Assembly: GCA_947396885.1 (NCBI GenBank)
Contig: OX377206.1
Location: 87,603,960 to 87,667,959 of the forward strand
Direction: 5' to 3'
Length of the DNA: 64,000 bases
Source of the DNA: Heligmosomoides polygyrus polygyrus
Taxonomy: Eukaryota; Nematoda; Chromadorea; Rhabditida; Heligmosomidae
In this document: one piece after another, positions 28,884-40,500 of the stretch
How positions within the stretch are numbered: the first letter of the stretch is position 1
How the letters are laid out: every line of letters starts with the position of its first letter
Program-made: the position numbers and the translations under genes
Notes under the pieces: model-generated
Databases searched by the model: none
What the model saw: only the letters and a program-made list of their open reading frames with translations
Told to the model about the DNA's origin: nothing

Positions 28884-30526
28884 CCATTTTCAGTTCAAAT
28901 TCGACGTTTTCGAAATCAAATTCAATGTTTTCGAAATCAAATTCAATGTTTTCGAAAACGAATTCAACGTTTTCGAAATCAAATTCAATGCTTTACAAAT
29001 CGATTTCAACGTTCCTCTGGAATCTCCCCCGTATCATATAAGCCGACCCCTCCACTCTTTCTTGCCATTGCGCGATTCGCCGTGCTTGCAGACAACATGA
29101 GCACCGATGATCAAGACGTTCAACAAAGCCGGCGACGCGGCCCATACAGTCGAGTGTCTCGAAGCCAGAAGGAGATCTTGGTGCTGCTGGTGTTCGTCAA
29201 CGGAATGACCACACACGATGCTGCTAAAGTTGCTGATATCAACGAGAACACTGCTCGAAGCGTCATCAACTCGTACAAACGAGATGGAGAAATTGTTGAG
29301 CGCCCTCGCGGAGGTAAGGGTTTGAGTTCATACTCAGTCACTCGTTGTTTCAGTACTCAATTTTCAATCTGCAGGTAGCAGACCGAAAAAGCTTACCGAT
29401 GAAGTCTTGCGTTTCATCGAAGAGGTCGTCGAGCGGCATCCACAGCACACCTTGGCGCAGATGCGAGGATTTCTCAAGGACGAAAAAAACCTCGACGTGT
29501 CAGTTGCTACGATTTTCAACGCTCTAAGGAAACTCCAGATCACACTCAAAAAATACCACCGGGAGCTTGAAAGCGTCAACTGCGATAGAACCATCGCGAG
29601 TCGGCAAGCCTACGCCCTCGACTTTGTGCAGCACGCACCACCAGACAAGCAGAAATGCGCATTCATTGACGAGAGCGGTTTCAACCTTTATTTACGACGC
29701 GCCCAGGCTCGCTCAAAGAAAGGAACACGAGCCAATGTCGTTGTACCCACAATGAAAGGTCGTATGATTACGCTAATTGTTGCCATGAACAATACCGGAA
29801 TCCTCCACTGGAAAATTATTAGTGATGGCACATGCAACAGTGCCAAATTTTGCAAGTTCATTGAAGAACTTTTGAGCCGAATTCGCGACAACGAAGAGAT
29901 GAATGGCGCGTGGCTGATCATGGACAACGCCAGGATTCACAAAGCGGACGACCTGTGGACAATTATGGGACAATCATACACCTTAAAGTTTTTGTCGCCA
30001 TACTCTTACATGCTTAATCCTGCGGAAAACGTTTTTTTTCAAAAGTGAAGACTACGGCGAGGCGCCTCCTAAGTAATCCTGACGCGGAGAGGACGCTGGC
30101 CGAAGTTATTGAAGAGGGTGTTCATTCTGTATCGCAGCAAGATTGTGCAAACTACGTCCTCCACATGATGGTAAACATGACAGCAGCTGCAGCAGGGCAA
30201 AGATTCAACAGTATATGATTTACTTTCACTTGCTCATTGTGCTATTTTGAATAGTTATTGTTGTATTGCTGTATTGTTTATCATACTGTATAGTTGTATC
30301 GCTTAGTTTGCTCACTACTATGTACTTGTGTCGCATCACTACTGAAGTGTCTGACCTGCTTAACTTTCTAGTTGTTTCTAATTTTCGTTGGATAGCCTTT
30401 TCTGAATGTTTGAATTTTTTGAGAAGAAGTAAACATTGAAACGTACAGCTTGCAAAGAAGACGTTGAATTTGATTTCGAAAACATTGAATTTGATTTCGA
30501 AAACGTTGAATTTGAACTGAAAATGG
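28884..30526 (+). mobile_element. Tc1/mariner-like transposon, nearly complete
   Basis: Inverted ends CCATTTTCAGTTCAAATTC and its complement are flanked by TA at 28882-28883 and 30527-30528. Just inside each end is a tandem array of a 21-base unit (GTTTTCGAAATCAAATTCAA), about four copies left and two to three right, in inverted orientation. A single transposase gene with one short intron fills the interior. Boundaries, TA duplication and coding content make this the best preserved transposon here. Confidence 0.88.
29097..30218 (+). pseudogene. IS630/Tc1-mariner-type transposase, one frameshift
   Basis: Exons 29097-29313 and 29375-30218, with a 61-base intron (GTAAGG, CTGCAG) and matching phase. 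The N-terminus has a helix-turn-helix (GMTTHDAAKVADINENTARS), then a second DNA-binding part (LAQMRGFLKD, VSVATIFNALRKL). Catalytic motifs are FIDESGFN (first Asp), IMDNARIH (second Asp) and SPYSYMLNPAEN (Glu), with 33 residues between the second Asp and Glu. In the run of eight T at 30032-30039 the frame shifts and a stop follows at 30046. The +/-1 frame then continues open (KVKTTARRLLSNPDAERTL) to a stop at 30216-30218, including CANYVLHMM. So the copy is one indel from intact, or the indel is a sequencing error in the homopolymer. It would cut and paste the flanking element in the nucleus. Confidence 0.85.
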
Positions 30527-30837
30527 TATAGATCCTTTGCACGGCAGAAAACGCAGTAAAAGCATTTTCTGACTGTTTTAGATGCAATTTTAAACAGATG
30601 GCAAACATGTGTTATTTATTCCCGTTTCCGCGCTCCGTATTCCGGTCTCCAGACATCTTGAAGCCCTTCAGACGCAGCGTCTTTCGCCTTTCGCCTGCCT
30701 CAACAACAATAATAAAAAAAAATCCGACATCCCTGGCGTTTACGCGAATACTATAGTTGTGCTCCCGAATTTTTTTCGAATACTCGGATGGTTTCGAATG
30801 CCCACAAATTTCGAATAAGCAAATACGGATAATAATA

Positions 30838-31085
30838 TGGATAAAGAATAAAGGATGGCATTACTGTCACTTTTGAGATGCAACAAGCATTCTACTTCTA
30901 CGGGATGTCGTGGAGGCGATTGAACAAGTGAACGCTTTATCTTTTCCAAACGGGTCGGCTGCCAATTCACCGATTCGGCGGGATGGAAGGCTTGGTTGGC
31001 CTGGGCGGGAAATCCAGACCAGGAACCTGGTACGAGGTGCACGCGACAGTCGGCACCTCCTTCGACTGCGCTACACGCACCCCAA
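30838..31085 (-). repeat. SINE family B with internal deletion
   Basis: Minus strand: head with GTGTAGCGCAGTCGAAGG and GGTTCCTGGTCTGGATTTCC, CTTCCATCCCGCC, then a shortened body to a TTTATTCTTTATCC tail. The GGCTGGCCACCGC block is deleted. Confidence 0.7.
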
Positions 31086-32130
31086 ATTCGAATATGTTAA
31101 AAAAAAGCGATTTTTCTGAATATTCGAATACAAGTACATTCCACAAATACGATTTCCTGGGGCCGGATTCATCAACAATTAAATCCGTGGGTATGTGGGG
31201 TATCAGGGGTAGAGATAAGAGTCAGGTAGAGATAAGGCAAGAGTCAGAGACCCAGGCTTCATTGTTGGTATCTCTACCCCCAATGCCGGCAGGTTAGTCG
31301 TTGATGAATCCGGCCCCTGAATATTCCCATCTGAATACGTTCGTAAAACGCGATTTTTTGAATCATCGATTCCGAATAGATTCGAAAAACGGCACTTTTT
31401 TGAATACTCGAATTCAAATACATTTCACAAATGCGATTTCCTGAGTATTTCAATCCGATTTCGTTCGAAAAACGCGATTTTTTTGAATCACCGAATCCGA
31501 ATAGATTGGAAAAACGGGATTTTTTTTTTGAATACTCGAATTCAAATACATTTCACAAATGCGATTTCCTGAGTATTCCAATCCGATTTCGTTCGAAAAA
31601 CGCGATTTTTTTGAATCACCGAATCCGAATAGATTGGAAAAACGGGATTTTTTTTTGAATACTCGAATTCAAATACATTCCACAAATGCGATTTCCTGAG
31701 TATTCCAATCCGATTTCGTTCGAAAAACGCGATTTTTTTTGAATCACCGAATCCGAATAGATTCGAAAAACGGGATTTTTTTTTGAATACTCGAATTCAA
31801 ATACATTCCACAAATGCGATTTCCTGAGTATTCCAGTCCGATTCTGTTCGAAAAACGCGATTTTTTTTTGAGTCATCGAATCCGAATAGATTCGAAAAAC
31901 GGGATTTTTTGAATACTCGAATTCAAATACATTCCACAAATGTGATTTCCTGAGTACTCCGGTCAGATTCCGTTCGAAAAACGCGATTTTTTGAGTCATC
32001 GAATCCGAATAGATTCGAAAAACGGGATTTTTCGAATATTCCAATTGGAATACATTCGAAAAACGCGACTTTTGAATGTTCGAGTTCAAATAATCAAATT
32101 CGAACGAAAATCATTCGAACGCCTATTCGA
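31085..32130. repeat. TTCGAAAAACG satellite, unit near 120 bases
   Basis: Five to six tandem units (about 31400-32090) each contain GAATACTCGAATTCAAATAC, CACAAATGCGATTTCCTGAG, TCGTTCGAAAAACGCGATTT and GAATCACCGAATCCGAATAG. The outer parts are more diverged. A MITE (31159-31317) interrupts the left part. The whole array is open on the minus strand because the unit length is close to a multiple of three, but the peptide is simple repeat translation. Confidence 0.85.
31159..31317. mobile_element. MITE inside the satellite, GGGGCCGGATTCATCAAC ends
   Basis: Left GGGGCCGGATTCATCAAC and right GTTGATGAATCCGGCCCC are perfect complements, with an inner GGGGTAGAGATA/TATCTCTACCCC palindrome. Satellite sequence continues on both sides. 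Confidence 0.8.
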
Positions 32131-32134
32131 ATAG

Positions 32135-32285
32135 GTCATTGCCGCAGCGAGGCTTTCGAAACGACTTCCTCCCCTCATAGATGCTTCTGTGACACTTTGA
32201 AGGCGTCCCGTTCTGTTCGTTGCTCGTCGAGATTCTACTGCGATGAGAAGAGAGAGAGGGGGAGAGTTTGTAATTGTGCTGGTGA
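32135..32285. repeat. Dispersed repeat shared with 62605-62760
   Basis: ACTTCCTCCCCTCATAGATGC, GTTCTGTTCGTTGCTCG, ATTCTACTGCGATGA and GTTGTGCTGGTGACGGAAG-type blocks match 62605-62760 in the same orientation. Class unknown. Confidence 0.55.
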
Positions 32286-32931
32286 CGGAAGGAGGCTGTT
32301 GTGGCAACTGCGTTTTGCGCTCGAGCGCAATTGAGACAAGGACGACTGAGGCCGCTGACGCCTACAGTCTGTTTTCCGGCTAGTGGTGGCACCTGCGCTT
32401 CAGCAGCCGGGGTCACGCGGAGAGATGTAGGCCTCAGCTGCTGCACCGCTACGACGGAAAGCTCTTTGCTGACGAGTTCTTCTTCTTCTTTGCTATTGAC
32501 TGAGCAGAGATTGAAGATCCGTCAGAACGCTATTAATAATGAGGCAATGAATCCGTCCAGCGTTTCCATGGGCTGCAATCACGTCCTCCTCATGTTCTCA
32601 TGTTCTCGAGCCCCTCGTCACTACAAACAAAGGTTTGGGCTGCTGCCCTCGGCCACTCATGTACACCACCATCAGGCCTTAAAACTTGTCCATAAACATG
32701 ACTCAGCATCCGCTTCACGTTACGATTCCCTCGTAAAAACCTGAATCACGCCATGGACGTCGACAAAACGACAGGGAGTTCATATCTTTGCCTCTTTCTT
32801 CACTAGAGCGATAGAGCCAAGTGGAATGAATAAAGCGACACCATCCCCATCTTCGTGACCAACTTTTCACCTCCCAGCAAGTACGTCTGGCCGCGAATCG
32901 CGAGAAAAATGCGCCGCTGTTCTCACTAGAG

Positions 32932-34173
32932 GAACGGCATTATATCTCGGCGCCCGGCTGGCGCGGCTTTTTCGCGCGGTCGCGGCGCGCCTGCGCACAG
33001 GTCGCAATGGAGCAGAGAAACCGACGTTCCTCTGACTGCTAGCCCACCGCACTTCACTGACTTCAGTTCCTATTACTATATTCTCTACTGTGATGGTCCC
33101 TCTACCCTTTCTTCTTCACAGGTAAATTCAGCGAAGCACCCGTTATTAGTTGTTGATAACCGTGCATTGTTATCTCAAGTCTTTCTTTCGGTATCGCTTG
33201 CGATAGTGTAGAGCGATTCGAATAGAATTGTCTTTGAGATGGATCGCTCCCTTTCCCATTCTTCTATATTCAGCTGTACCTATCCTAGTCTTCAACTTTA
33301 TTTGTCGACCAAGTCTACCTCTTCAGTGCCAGGCGGGTTTTATCAGAGCTTTTGCTTCGTGCGTTCCCTTCGGAATCTAGAGCTCTTCCTGAATGCGGCT
33401 ATACCTAGAGTTCCAAGTCGATGACAATGCAATTACTCAGGCGTTTCTCTAACGACGGAACTGTTTGAAACAAAACTCTACAACTCTATTAAGCATGTGC
33501 ATAAGCTCCTAATGCTTTCTTATAAATGCCGTAATCTCTTTGATCTGACGATCAGATCAAGCAGTATGGCGCAGCCTATCGACAAGACTGTGAGAAGAGC
33601 AAATGAACATGTTTAGTTACGTCTGTTGTGGATTTCTACCTCTTGTCCAGCTGTTGCGAAATAGTGGCCACTAGTTGAAATGCATTGCGAAATAGTATCG
33701 TTGCATGTTCCTTTAGCACTTGTCGTGATAGGTTTCTCCATCTCGAAAGCCTTTCAAAGGGTTTGCGATGTGATATATACTCGCAAAACCGATGAGAACC
33801 CACAAGAAAGTGATTTATCACATAGGTACAGCTGAATATAGAAGAATGGGAAAGGGAGCGATCCATCTCAAAGACAATTCTATTCGAATCGCTCTACACT
33901 ATCGCAAGCAATACCGAAAGAAAGACTTGAGATAACAATGCACGGTTATCAACAACTGATAACGGGTGCTTCGCTGAACTCACCTGTGAAGAAGATAGGG
34001 TAGAGGGACCATCACAGTAGAGAATACAGTCATAGGAACTGAAGGCATTGAAGTGCGGTGGGCTAGCAGTCGGAGAAACGTCGGTTTCTCTGCTCCATTG
34101 CGACCTGTGCGCAGCCGCACCGCGACCGCGCGAAAAAGCCGCGCCAGCCGGGCTCCGAGATATAATGCCGTTC
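32932..34173. mobile_element. MULE-like fold-back, long terminal inverted repeats, 9-bp duplication
   Basis: 1242 bases. Arms of about 360 bases (GAACGGCATTATATCTCGG inward to about 33290) are repeated inverted at about 33820-34173 with few mismatches. TCACTAGAG flanks both sides (32923-32931 and 34174-34182). Long inverted ends with a 9-base duplication are characteristic of Mutator-like elements. Both arms contain a GC-rich stretch (GAAAAAGCCGCGCCAGCC sense) and the same ATG frame start (MDRSLSHSSIFSCT) pointing inward. The roughly 530-base centre encodes no recognised protein. It sits in the upstream region of the CAP gene. Confidence 0.85.
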
Positions 34174-34199
34174 TCACTAGAGCGCGCCGTTCGTATTGG

Positions 34200-35160
34200 T
34201 CTTCGTTATTCTCTCTTATAATTCCGAGGCGCGATGACTTTTCGCCTTTTCATATCGTAATGGAAACATATCTTATCTGTATTTTCTGTTCTTCGTATAA
34301 GTGATTATTTCGGAGATATTAGATTGCATAATTTACGCATCTTCTCAGCCGCCAAGAACTTGCAGTGAACCCTTGGTTTCAAATGTGCTCTCAATTTGGC
34401 CATAAGATTAGTGATATTTGTCCCGTTTAACTTGTCGGCCATGCGGAAAATGTCGAGAATTCATGCAAACTGTCCGAAAATGCTTATTATTTTAGCAGAT
34501 GCTTAACAGGCTGATGTCTGTCCAATTCGTATTGCGAATTTTTACTCAAGTGTCCAATAAGTTAATTGACTTGTAGTGTTTTGTATCACACTCAGAGACA
34601 CTCAAATTTTCAGAGTGAATGATTGTAGCGTACTGTGAGTGCTATTTTTGCAACATTTGCACTATGAACTTATATGCTCGGGCAAACATTGTCATCGTTC
34701 TCACTGGTTCTGAATTTCCTCTTGAAATACGCATTAATTCTCATTTGTTCCTATATTCAACATTCTATCATAATTGAATTTGACTTCATTAATTAATTGC
34801 TCCCAGATGCACACGTGTTTATGAGAAATTGGTAAGAAAAATGGGCGCGAAGCGGTGGGACCTTCCATATTTCTTCGTGGTTTATTAAAGTTTCATTAGT
34901 GCAAGCCTAGAGAACGGTTTCACACTCGTACTTGACCAGAAAATTCCTGGAAGATTTCATCGAAACTTACAGAATGACGTCACCAAGCATACTTTTAAAT
35001 GTATTGTAGCTGCAGACGATTATTCAAGTCAAGGATTACTGCGGGTAAGGTAAAACCCGTTCTTTTTTCCAACTTTTCCACCATTTCCGCCATTGTTATA
35101 TTCATAACGTGCCTCGTCGATGACACGCACTTCGGTTTGACCTCCACCCCATCCCTCCTC
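34200..35160. other. AT-rich spacer, no gene seen
   Basis: About 950 bases of AT-rich single-copy-looking sequence with no long open frame, no splice-bounded exon and no recognised repeat. Likely intergenic between the MULE-like element and the next MITE. Confidence 0.5.
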
Positions 35161-35168
35161 CAAACTCA

Positions 35169-35380
35169 GGCCCTATTCATACTTCGCGACAGCAGCGACA
35201 AGAGCGACGAGAGCGCAGCGCGTGGAAGTATGAACAGGCGATAGCAGCGAATGAAGCGACTGGAGCGACAGCGCAAGCGCTCGAGTATGAACACTCTTCT
35301 GCGGCGCGCGCCCGGTTTTAATCGATATGCATGTTTTGCACGGACGACGAGTCGCTCTTGTCGCGAAGAATGAACAGGCC
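35169..35380. mobile_element. MITE, GGCCCTATTCATACTTCGCG ends
   Basis: Left end GGCCCTATTCATACTTCGCG, right end CGCGAAGAATGAACAGGCC. Flanks TCA (35166-35168) and TTCA on the right fit a 3-base duplication with a slipped end. Same group as 2493-3390, including the TTTTAATCGATATGCATG block. Confidence 0.75.
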
Positions 35381-35496
35381 TTCACATAATGTCTTAGTTT
35401 TCCTTATTCTTTCTGATGACCTGTTCTGAGTCGTTTTTTATTTATTTCTTCATTTGGGTGTGTACATTGACATACAAATAGCTCATGAAAGTAATG

Positions 35497-36029
35497 GGTG
35501 CAATCCCTGTCAGGGGTGGTGGGGGGGGGGGAGTCCATTATGAATTGTTAACGATAGCTGCGCATGTGTACATACAACATGCAATACAACATATGAATGC
35601 CTTAACTTACCTGATCCCCTCCCTTGGAAATGTCCGAGTGTTCCGCTGAAACACTGAAAAAGTTTTAATATGGGACTATGCACGGTGGAGGAGGGGGGGG
35701 GCACTATGCACTGCAGCACGGTTGTGATCCAAAACTCTATTTGCTTTGGAAAGAACCGCTATGCACTAATTGATTAAGGTAATAACGTTGCTTTAACGTG
35801 TTTTCGTGGTTTTGTAGTATTGTAATTGTTACAGGTTTCTGTTCAATTTGCTGTGTTTTCATTTCTCCCTCCCCCCGACTAGGAAAGCAATTTAGAAAGC
35901 TGATTTTGGTATTGGAAGGACAGCAATGGATAATGTAAGCATATTTATACATATTCATATGTTGTGGTGCATGTTGCATTTTTTGAGAAGTTGAAATGGA
36001 CTGCCCCCCCCCCTGACAGGGATTGCACC
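35497..36029. mobile_element. 533-bp element with 8-bp target duplication, hAT-like
   Basis: Ends GGTGCAATCCCTGTCAGGGG and CCTGACAGGGATTGCACC are complementary, followed inward by G or C runs. AAGTAATG is duplicated exactly at 35489-35496 and 36030-36037. An 8-base duplication points to hAT-type transposition. The interior has no transposase; minus-strand open frames are short and unrecognised. Confidence 0.85.
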
Positions 36030-36422
36030 AAGTAATGTAATGGTGTGAGGATAATTGCTTCCTTTTTCACCCAAGGGGCCGGTTCTGAATTTTTAAGCTT
36101 CTCAATAACAACAAAAGATACACACACACTCCTTTACTCATTAGGTCAGTTTAAAAGGCTCGTTGGCAGATATCACCCAGAGTGACTAAATTGTTCCTCT
36201 GCGTGTATTGTAACGCTCAAGTTTTATGTGCCCTTGTTTTCACTACATGTAATTGTAATTGTTCCCACGTCCAAACAAATAAAAATAGATAAATTACACA
36301 CTTTAATAAGGGGAAGGCGCCTTAAGGAGATGATGGAGGAAATTTGTACGTGGCCAGATAACTTCGGTTGCGTTTATGAAGCAAATCGTGACAAGTGGTA
36401 GCATCGTACTAGTGTAGGCTTT

Positions 36423-36621
36423 GGGCCTGTTCATACTTCGCGACAAAAGCGACAAGACTGACTGGGGCGACGGATGTAGTGTGGTGTACGTAAATAATTA
36501 CGCATTTCACACTACATTCGTCGCGGACGGAGTGTGGAGTACGCAATTATTTACGTACACCACACTACATCCGTCGCCCCAGTCGCTCCAGTCGCTCTTG
36601 TCGCGAGGTATGAACAGGCCC
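36423..36621. mobile_element. 199-bp MITE, GGGCCTGTTCATACTTCGCG ends, TTT duplication
   Basis: Clean element with TTT at 36420-36422 and 36622-36624. The two arms pair over most of their length (GACGGATGTAGTGTGGTGTA and complement), so the RNA would form a long hairpin. It is the simplest copy of the group also at 2493 and 35169. Confidence 0.85.
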
Positions 36622-36749
36622 TTTGGCCTTACGTTCAAGAAAGAATGGTGGAATGTAGCTTTGTGAATCAATAGCAGAGAAGTAGTGACGTGGAGTCGCT
36701 TTCCTAGTAGGACGGGTGACCTTGCATCTCTGGTATGGTGTCTGGACGC

Positions 36750-36945
36750 CTATAGGGTGGGGGTTACCATGTAGGACAGCCCTATGTGCTTTTTGAAACC
36801 GCTTTTTTGCAGCAGTAGTGTGTTCTACCCCTACAGTGAACTGAGGTAGGTCATTTTCGATGTAACTGGACGTAAACGTGCCTTCTTACCAAGGCGTACA
36901 ACCACTGAGTACAGGGTGACCCTCCCTCCCGACCCTATTTGCACC
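36750..36945. mobile_element. MITE, relative of 14854-15068
   Basis: Shares GGGTTACCATGTAG, GTGTGTTCTACCCCTACAG and CAACCACTGAGT with the copy at 14.9 kb, ending GGGTGACC and CCCTATTTGCACC. The left end (CCTATAGGGTGGGGG) is decayed. Confidence 0.7.
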
Positions 36946-37129
36946 GGCGTCTGCTTGATCAATATGGCCTATATATCGTCGATATTGTAGATCACAGGTA
37001 CGAAGGATTTCCTGTAACCACCGTTCCAAGGAAATACGCTGCAGTTTATGCGAGTCCGAACCGCATGCTTCAACAAGGCGATCTGCTTGCTGCGTAGGGT
37101 GTTCTGCCGCTGTGACTGCGAAGGGAACT

Positions 37130-37538
37130 TCACTCAGCTGCTGCTGCTTCTGCTGCTGCCGCTGTTCGCCCAAATGTGCGCGCTGAGCACCGCAATATGT
37201 GCGTTGTGTTACGGCCGACCGACCGACCGACTGAGCGAGCGCCAGAGTCGGACTCATCGCAGCTAAAGAGGCCGCGTGGGCTTGTTTACGCTTAGTGAAT
37301 CTGGTGCTGCTCACATCGCCGCCTCCCACGCGCTCAAGAAACTTTTACATAACACTGGTGTTTTGTGTAGAAGCTGACTCACACCCTCGACCACCTCGCC
37401 GTTTGGCATCTGCTTCGCCCAGCTCCTCTTTTTCTCGTCGATCTGGAAATTTCTGTGCGCTCGCCGTTAGAGAATCTATGCTCTACAATCGTTGATCTTT
37501 CCTTTTTCCACCGTACGCAACTACCTACCGAATTTCAG
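37130..37538 (+). promoter_or_regulatory. CAP gene upstream region and spliced-leader acceptor
   Basis: GC-rich sequence with a CTGCTG-type repeat (37137-37170) and a CCGACCGACCGACCGAC repeat lies before the CAP start. CGAATTTCAG (acceptor AG at 37537-37538) is 25 bases before the ATG and is probably the trans-splice acceptor. No TATA box stands out. Confidence 0.45.
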
Positions 37539-37563
37539 TCGATCGGAAGCTTGCACGGCGGAT

Positions 37564-40500
37564 ATGGATCAACTGAGTAAGCTGGTTTCGAGGCTGGAGA
37601 CTGTGACGGTGAAGCTCGAGAATCTAGGAGCCAGCAAGCCGCAACTCGCTCCGAAACCAGCACATCTTGCAGGACCTGGTATGTGGACACCTTCTACTAT
37701 ATTATATGGTGCATTGTTCGTTCTCTGGTTCTGCTATTGTTCGCTAAAGATTGTTCTGAGTAGTTACTAGTTGGAGAATTGGCGGGTGATTCAACGAGCG
37801 CGATGATTCAGAATCTGGTATTGCTCCAGAAACGTTCCTCCAACATACCATCATGGCGCTGCGTCGACGAATCGTTTCTAAAAGTAACATTCTCAAGAGA
37901 ATGCCAACTTGTAAGTTATTAGAGGTGTTTTAAGATCGTAATACATATATTGGGGTTGCCTTAGGTATTGAAATTGCTGCAAAAGCATCAGACACTTTTT
38001 CGGATTCGGATTATTTTTTTAAACTAAAAAATAATTCTCAATTAAATGGCGGAGATGAAACCCTTTATTTCTATAGTTTGAGTTCTGTCGACTTAGGCTG
38101 CTTAAATAGTTTCGTCATCTAACATAATATTATCCCTTACGCTTATCATGAGTTTTTTGGAATAGAAGCGCGTGTTCCGATGCTATTGTATTTCCTGAAG
38201 GAAGAGTTCATGATTTTGTGAACTAGTTTTGATCCGAATCTTCGGCCGAACGCGCAAAGTTGTGGTCCCATTCATTTATCATAAGCCGCTCTGCAGGCCA
38301 GCCTTGTGCGAATATTCGTACCCAACAGTTGCTCTCGAGGAGCCTCCTCCTTGCCTCTCCTTCGCTCTTCGTGTTTTAAACAACATCTAAATCGTTTCCT
38401 CTAAGCATCCTCGGCGTCTGACGCTTGTTCACCTCCTCGACGAGGATCGACATTGTCGTACATTAAAGTCCAACATCAGCCGCGTAAACCTAACAATGAT
38501 CTTCCTTAGCGTTTTTTGCTACGATACTTCTAACGTTAAACTTTCACCTTTCATGTGGCACTACCCACCAGTTTTGCTTTCATTTCTGATTTCAACACAG
38601 CCCCACTCCCCCCCCCCCCCCCCCTCCCCACGAATTTACTCTGTTGACAGAATTGACAGAATAGTAGTTGGAGTAAATCGCGAAGGAAAACTTTGATCTT
38701 ACCAGTTCTTGGCTGTTGTTGTCGTCGTGATTTTCTAGGCAGAAGAAAGCCATTCTCTGGTACTTAGACGTGTGAATTTTCTTGCGGTGTCACGATTGTG
38801 CCTCATCTATGTCGAAATGCTCGCAGCCGTCACACACATATTACTGCGATCCGCTTGGATTTCCGGCGCCGTTTCAACATCAGACATCGTATTGCGATCT
38901 TTCGCTGCTTCGCCTCAATCGCGGTTACCGTTACCATTGCTCGTAGGGCTGTCCCTGGCCTTCCAACTTCTCAACATCCAGTAGTCTTTTCGTGTAGCTG
39001 ACTTCAACTTTTGCGGCGAAAGATTGAAGGCGTCGAAACAGAAGGCGAACGGGAGAATAGTAGAAACACCAGGGGCGAAATTGAAGAACGACTTACTGCA
39101 ATTTAACAGAGAAAATACATCCGAAAGTCCTGATTGTGCGGCTTATCAACACGAAACATTTCACCATATCGCTTGATAAGCCACACTATGAGAGATTTGG
39201 GCTGTATTTTCTACGTTAAACTGCTGTAAGTCGTTGATGAATCTTGAATCAGGTTGTTAGCTCTCGATCCACGCTTTCAAACTGTTCCTGGACACTTGAC
39301 GCCGTTCCCACTATCTCGGTCCTTGTGGTCCTTGTCACCTGATGACATTTTTCTCTGCCTAGTCCAAATATTATGCTGCATATTTATTCCTGAAGTAATG
39401 GATTTTAATTGCTTGGAAGTAAGCTGGTGTAAGCTGCTATTTTTAGAAGGATTTTAGTAAAGACAGAGTTTTTCGCAGCGGAAAACTGAAAGCATAAACA
39501 ATTGTGATATACACAACAACTCATCTGATGCATGACATGTCCACCCATCTACGAATTACGGTGGTGTTTTTGAGTAGCAAAAGCAGGAACAGTATAGTAT
39601 TGGTCAGGCTACAGTTTTGCGGCGTTTTTGAAATGGTGATATGAGCTATTGTCGACGAAGTTTATGCCCTTTCCATCTATTAAGACAGCTATCAGTTAAA
39701 TATAGCGCGTAATATTAGTCTATGATAACTCACAGGAGTAAAAGCCTACCATATTACCCAGAAAACTCATAGTTTTCCTCTATTGATATTTATTAGGTGG
39801 TTGTGTACATTTTTTTTCGTTTCAAGTCGGATTCTTTTCAATTCATCCATGACCTCTCTCAAATCAGTCCAAACTTCTAAAAGCCAGACTGGATACGTTT
39901 TTAAATTGCCAAGTTGTTACATTGGTCTACGCGTTGTTTTTAGCATTTTATCTTTTCTAATGATCTCTTTGCTGCACTTGAATTTTCGAGTTTCATTGTA
40001 AAAGAAATCACAGGACGTCTGGTGTATTTCTTGTGCAGGCGCAATAAATGTCGAAAACAAACGGTGTTAAATTTCATCTCAAAATGGGTTATTCCTGAAA
40101 TTCGTGGATTTCAAAATGCTGTATAATTTGAGAATCATCCAATCGGGTTTGAATATCCACTTTGAAGTGGAAATCGTAGATATCGGTTTCCACCTTTTGC
40201 CTAAGATCCCAGACATCCATGAATCGCCGTGGCAGTTGTCAACCTAATCTTCTGGTGCTGTAATATAGCGATGAGCCTTTGTACATTGGTGCCAGGAAGT
40301 CACTTGAAGGAAAACGTAGGTTTTGCTAATGTTCCCTTTGAGCACATTGCGTCAGTCACAACCAGCTTGAAGTTCAGAGGGGAACAAAGGATACAAAGGA
40401 TCATGTTTTTTTTGGGGGGGGGGATAAATTAATACAACCTTTTTCCACCCCCCCCCCCCCCACTGATGTGCGGACATGTGCTGCGGACGTGGTGGCGACA

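Noticed and set aside
31616..32089. 157-codon minus-strand protein
   Set aside because: It is the translation of the satellite, with repeated RIYSDSMTQK-type units, and has no start context.
33239..33424. Gene starting MDRSLSHSSIFSCT
   Set aside because: The same start occurs inverted at 33866; both are terminal-repeat sequence of the MULE-like element and the frames diverge at once in the centre.
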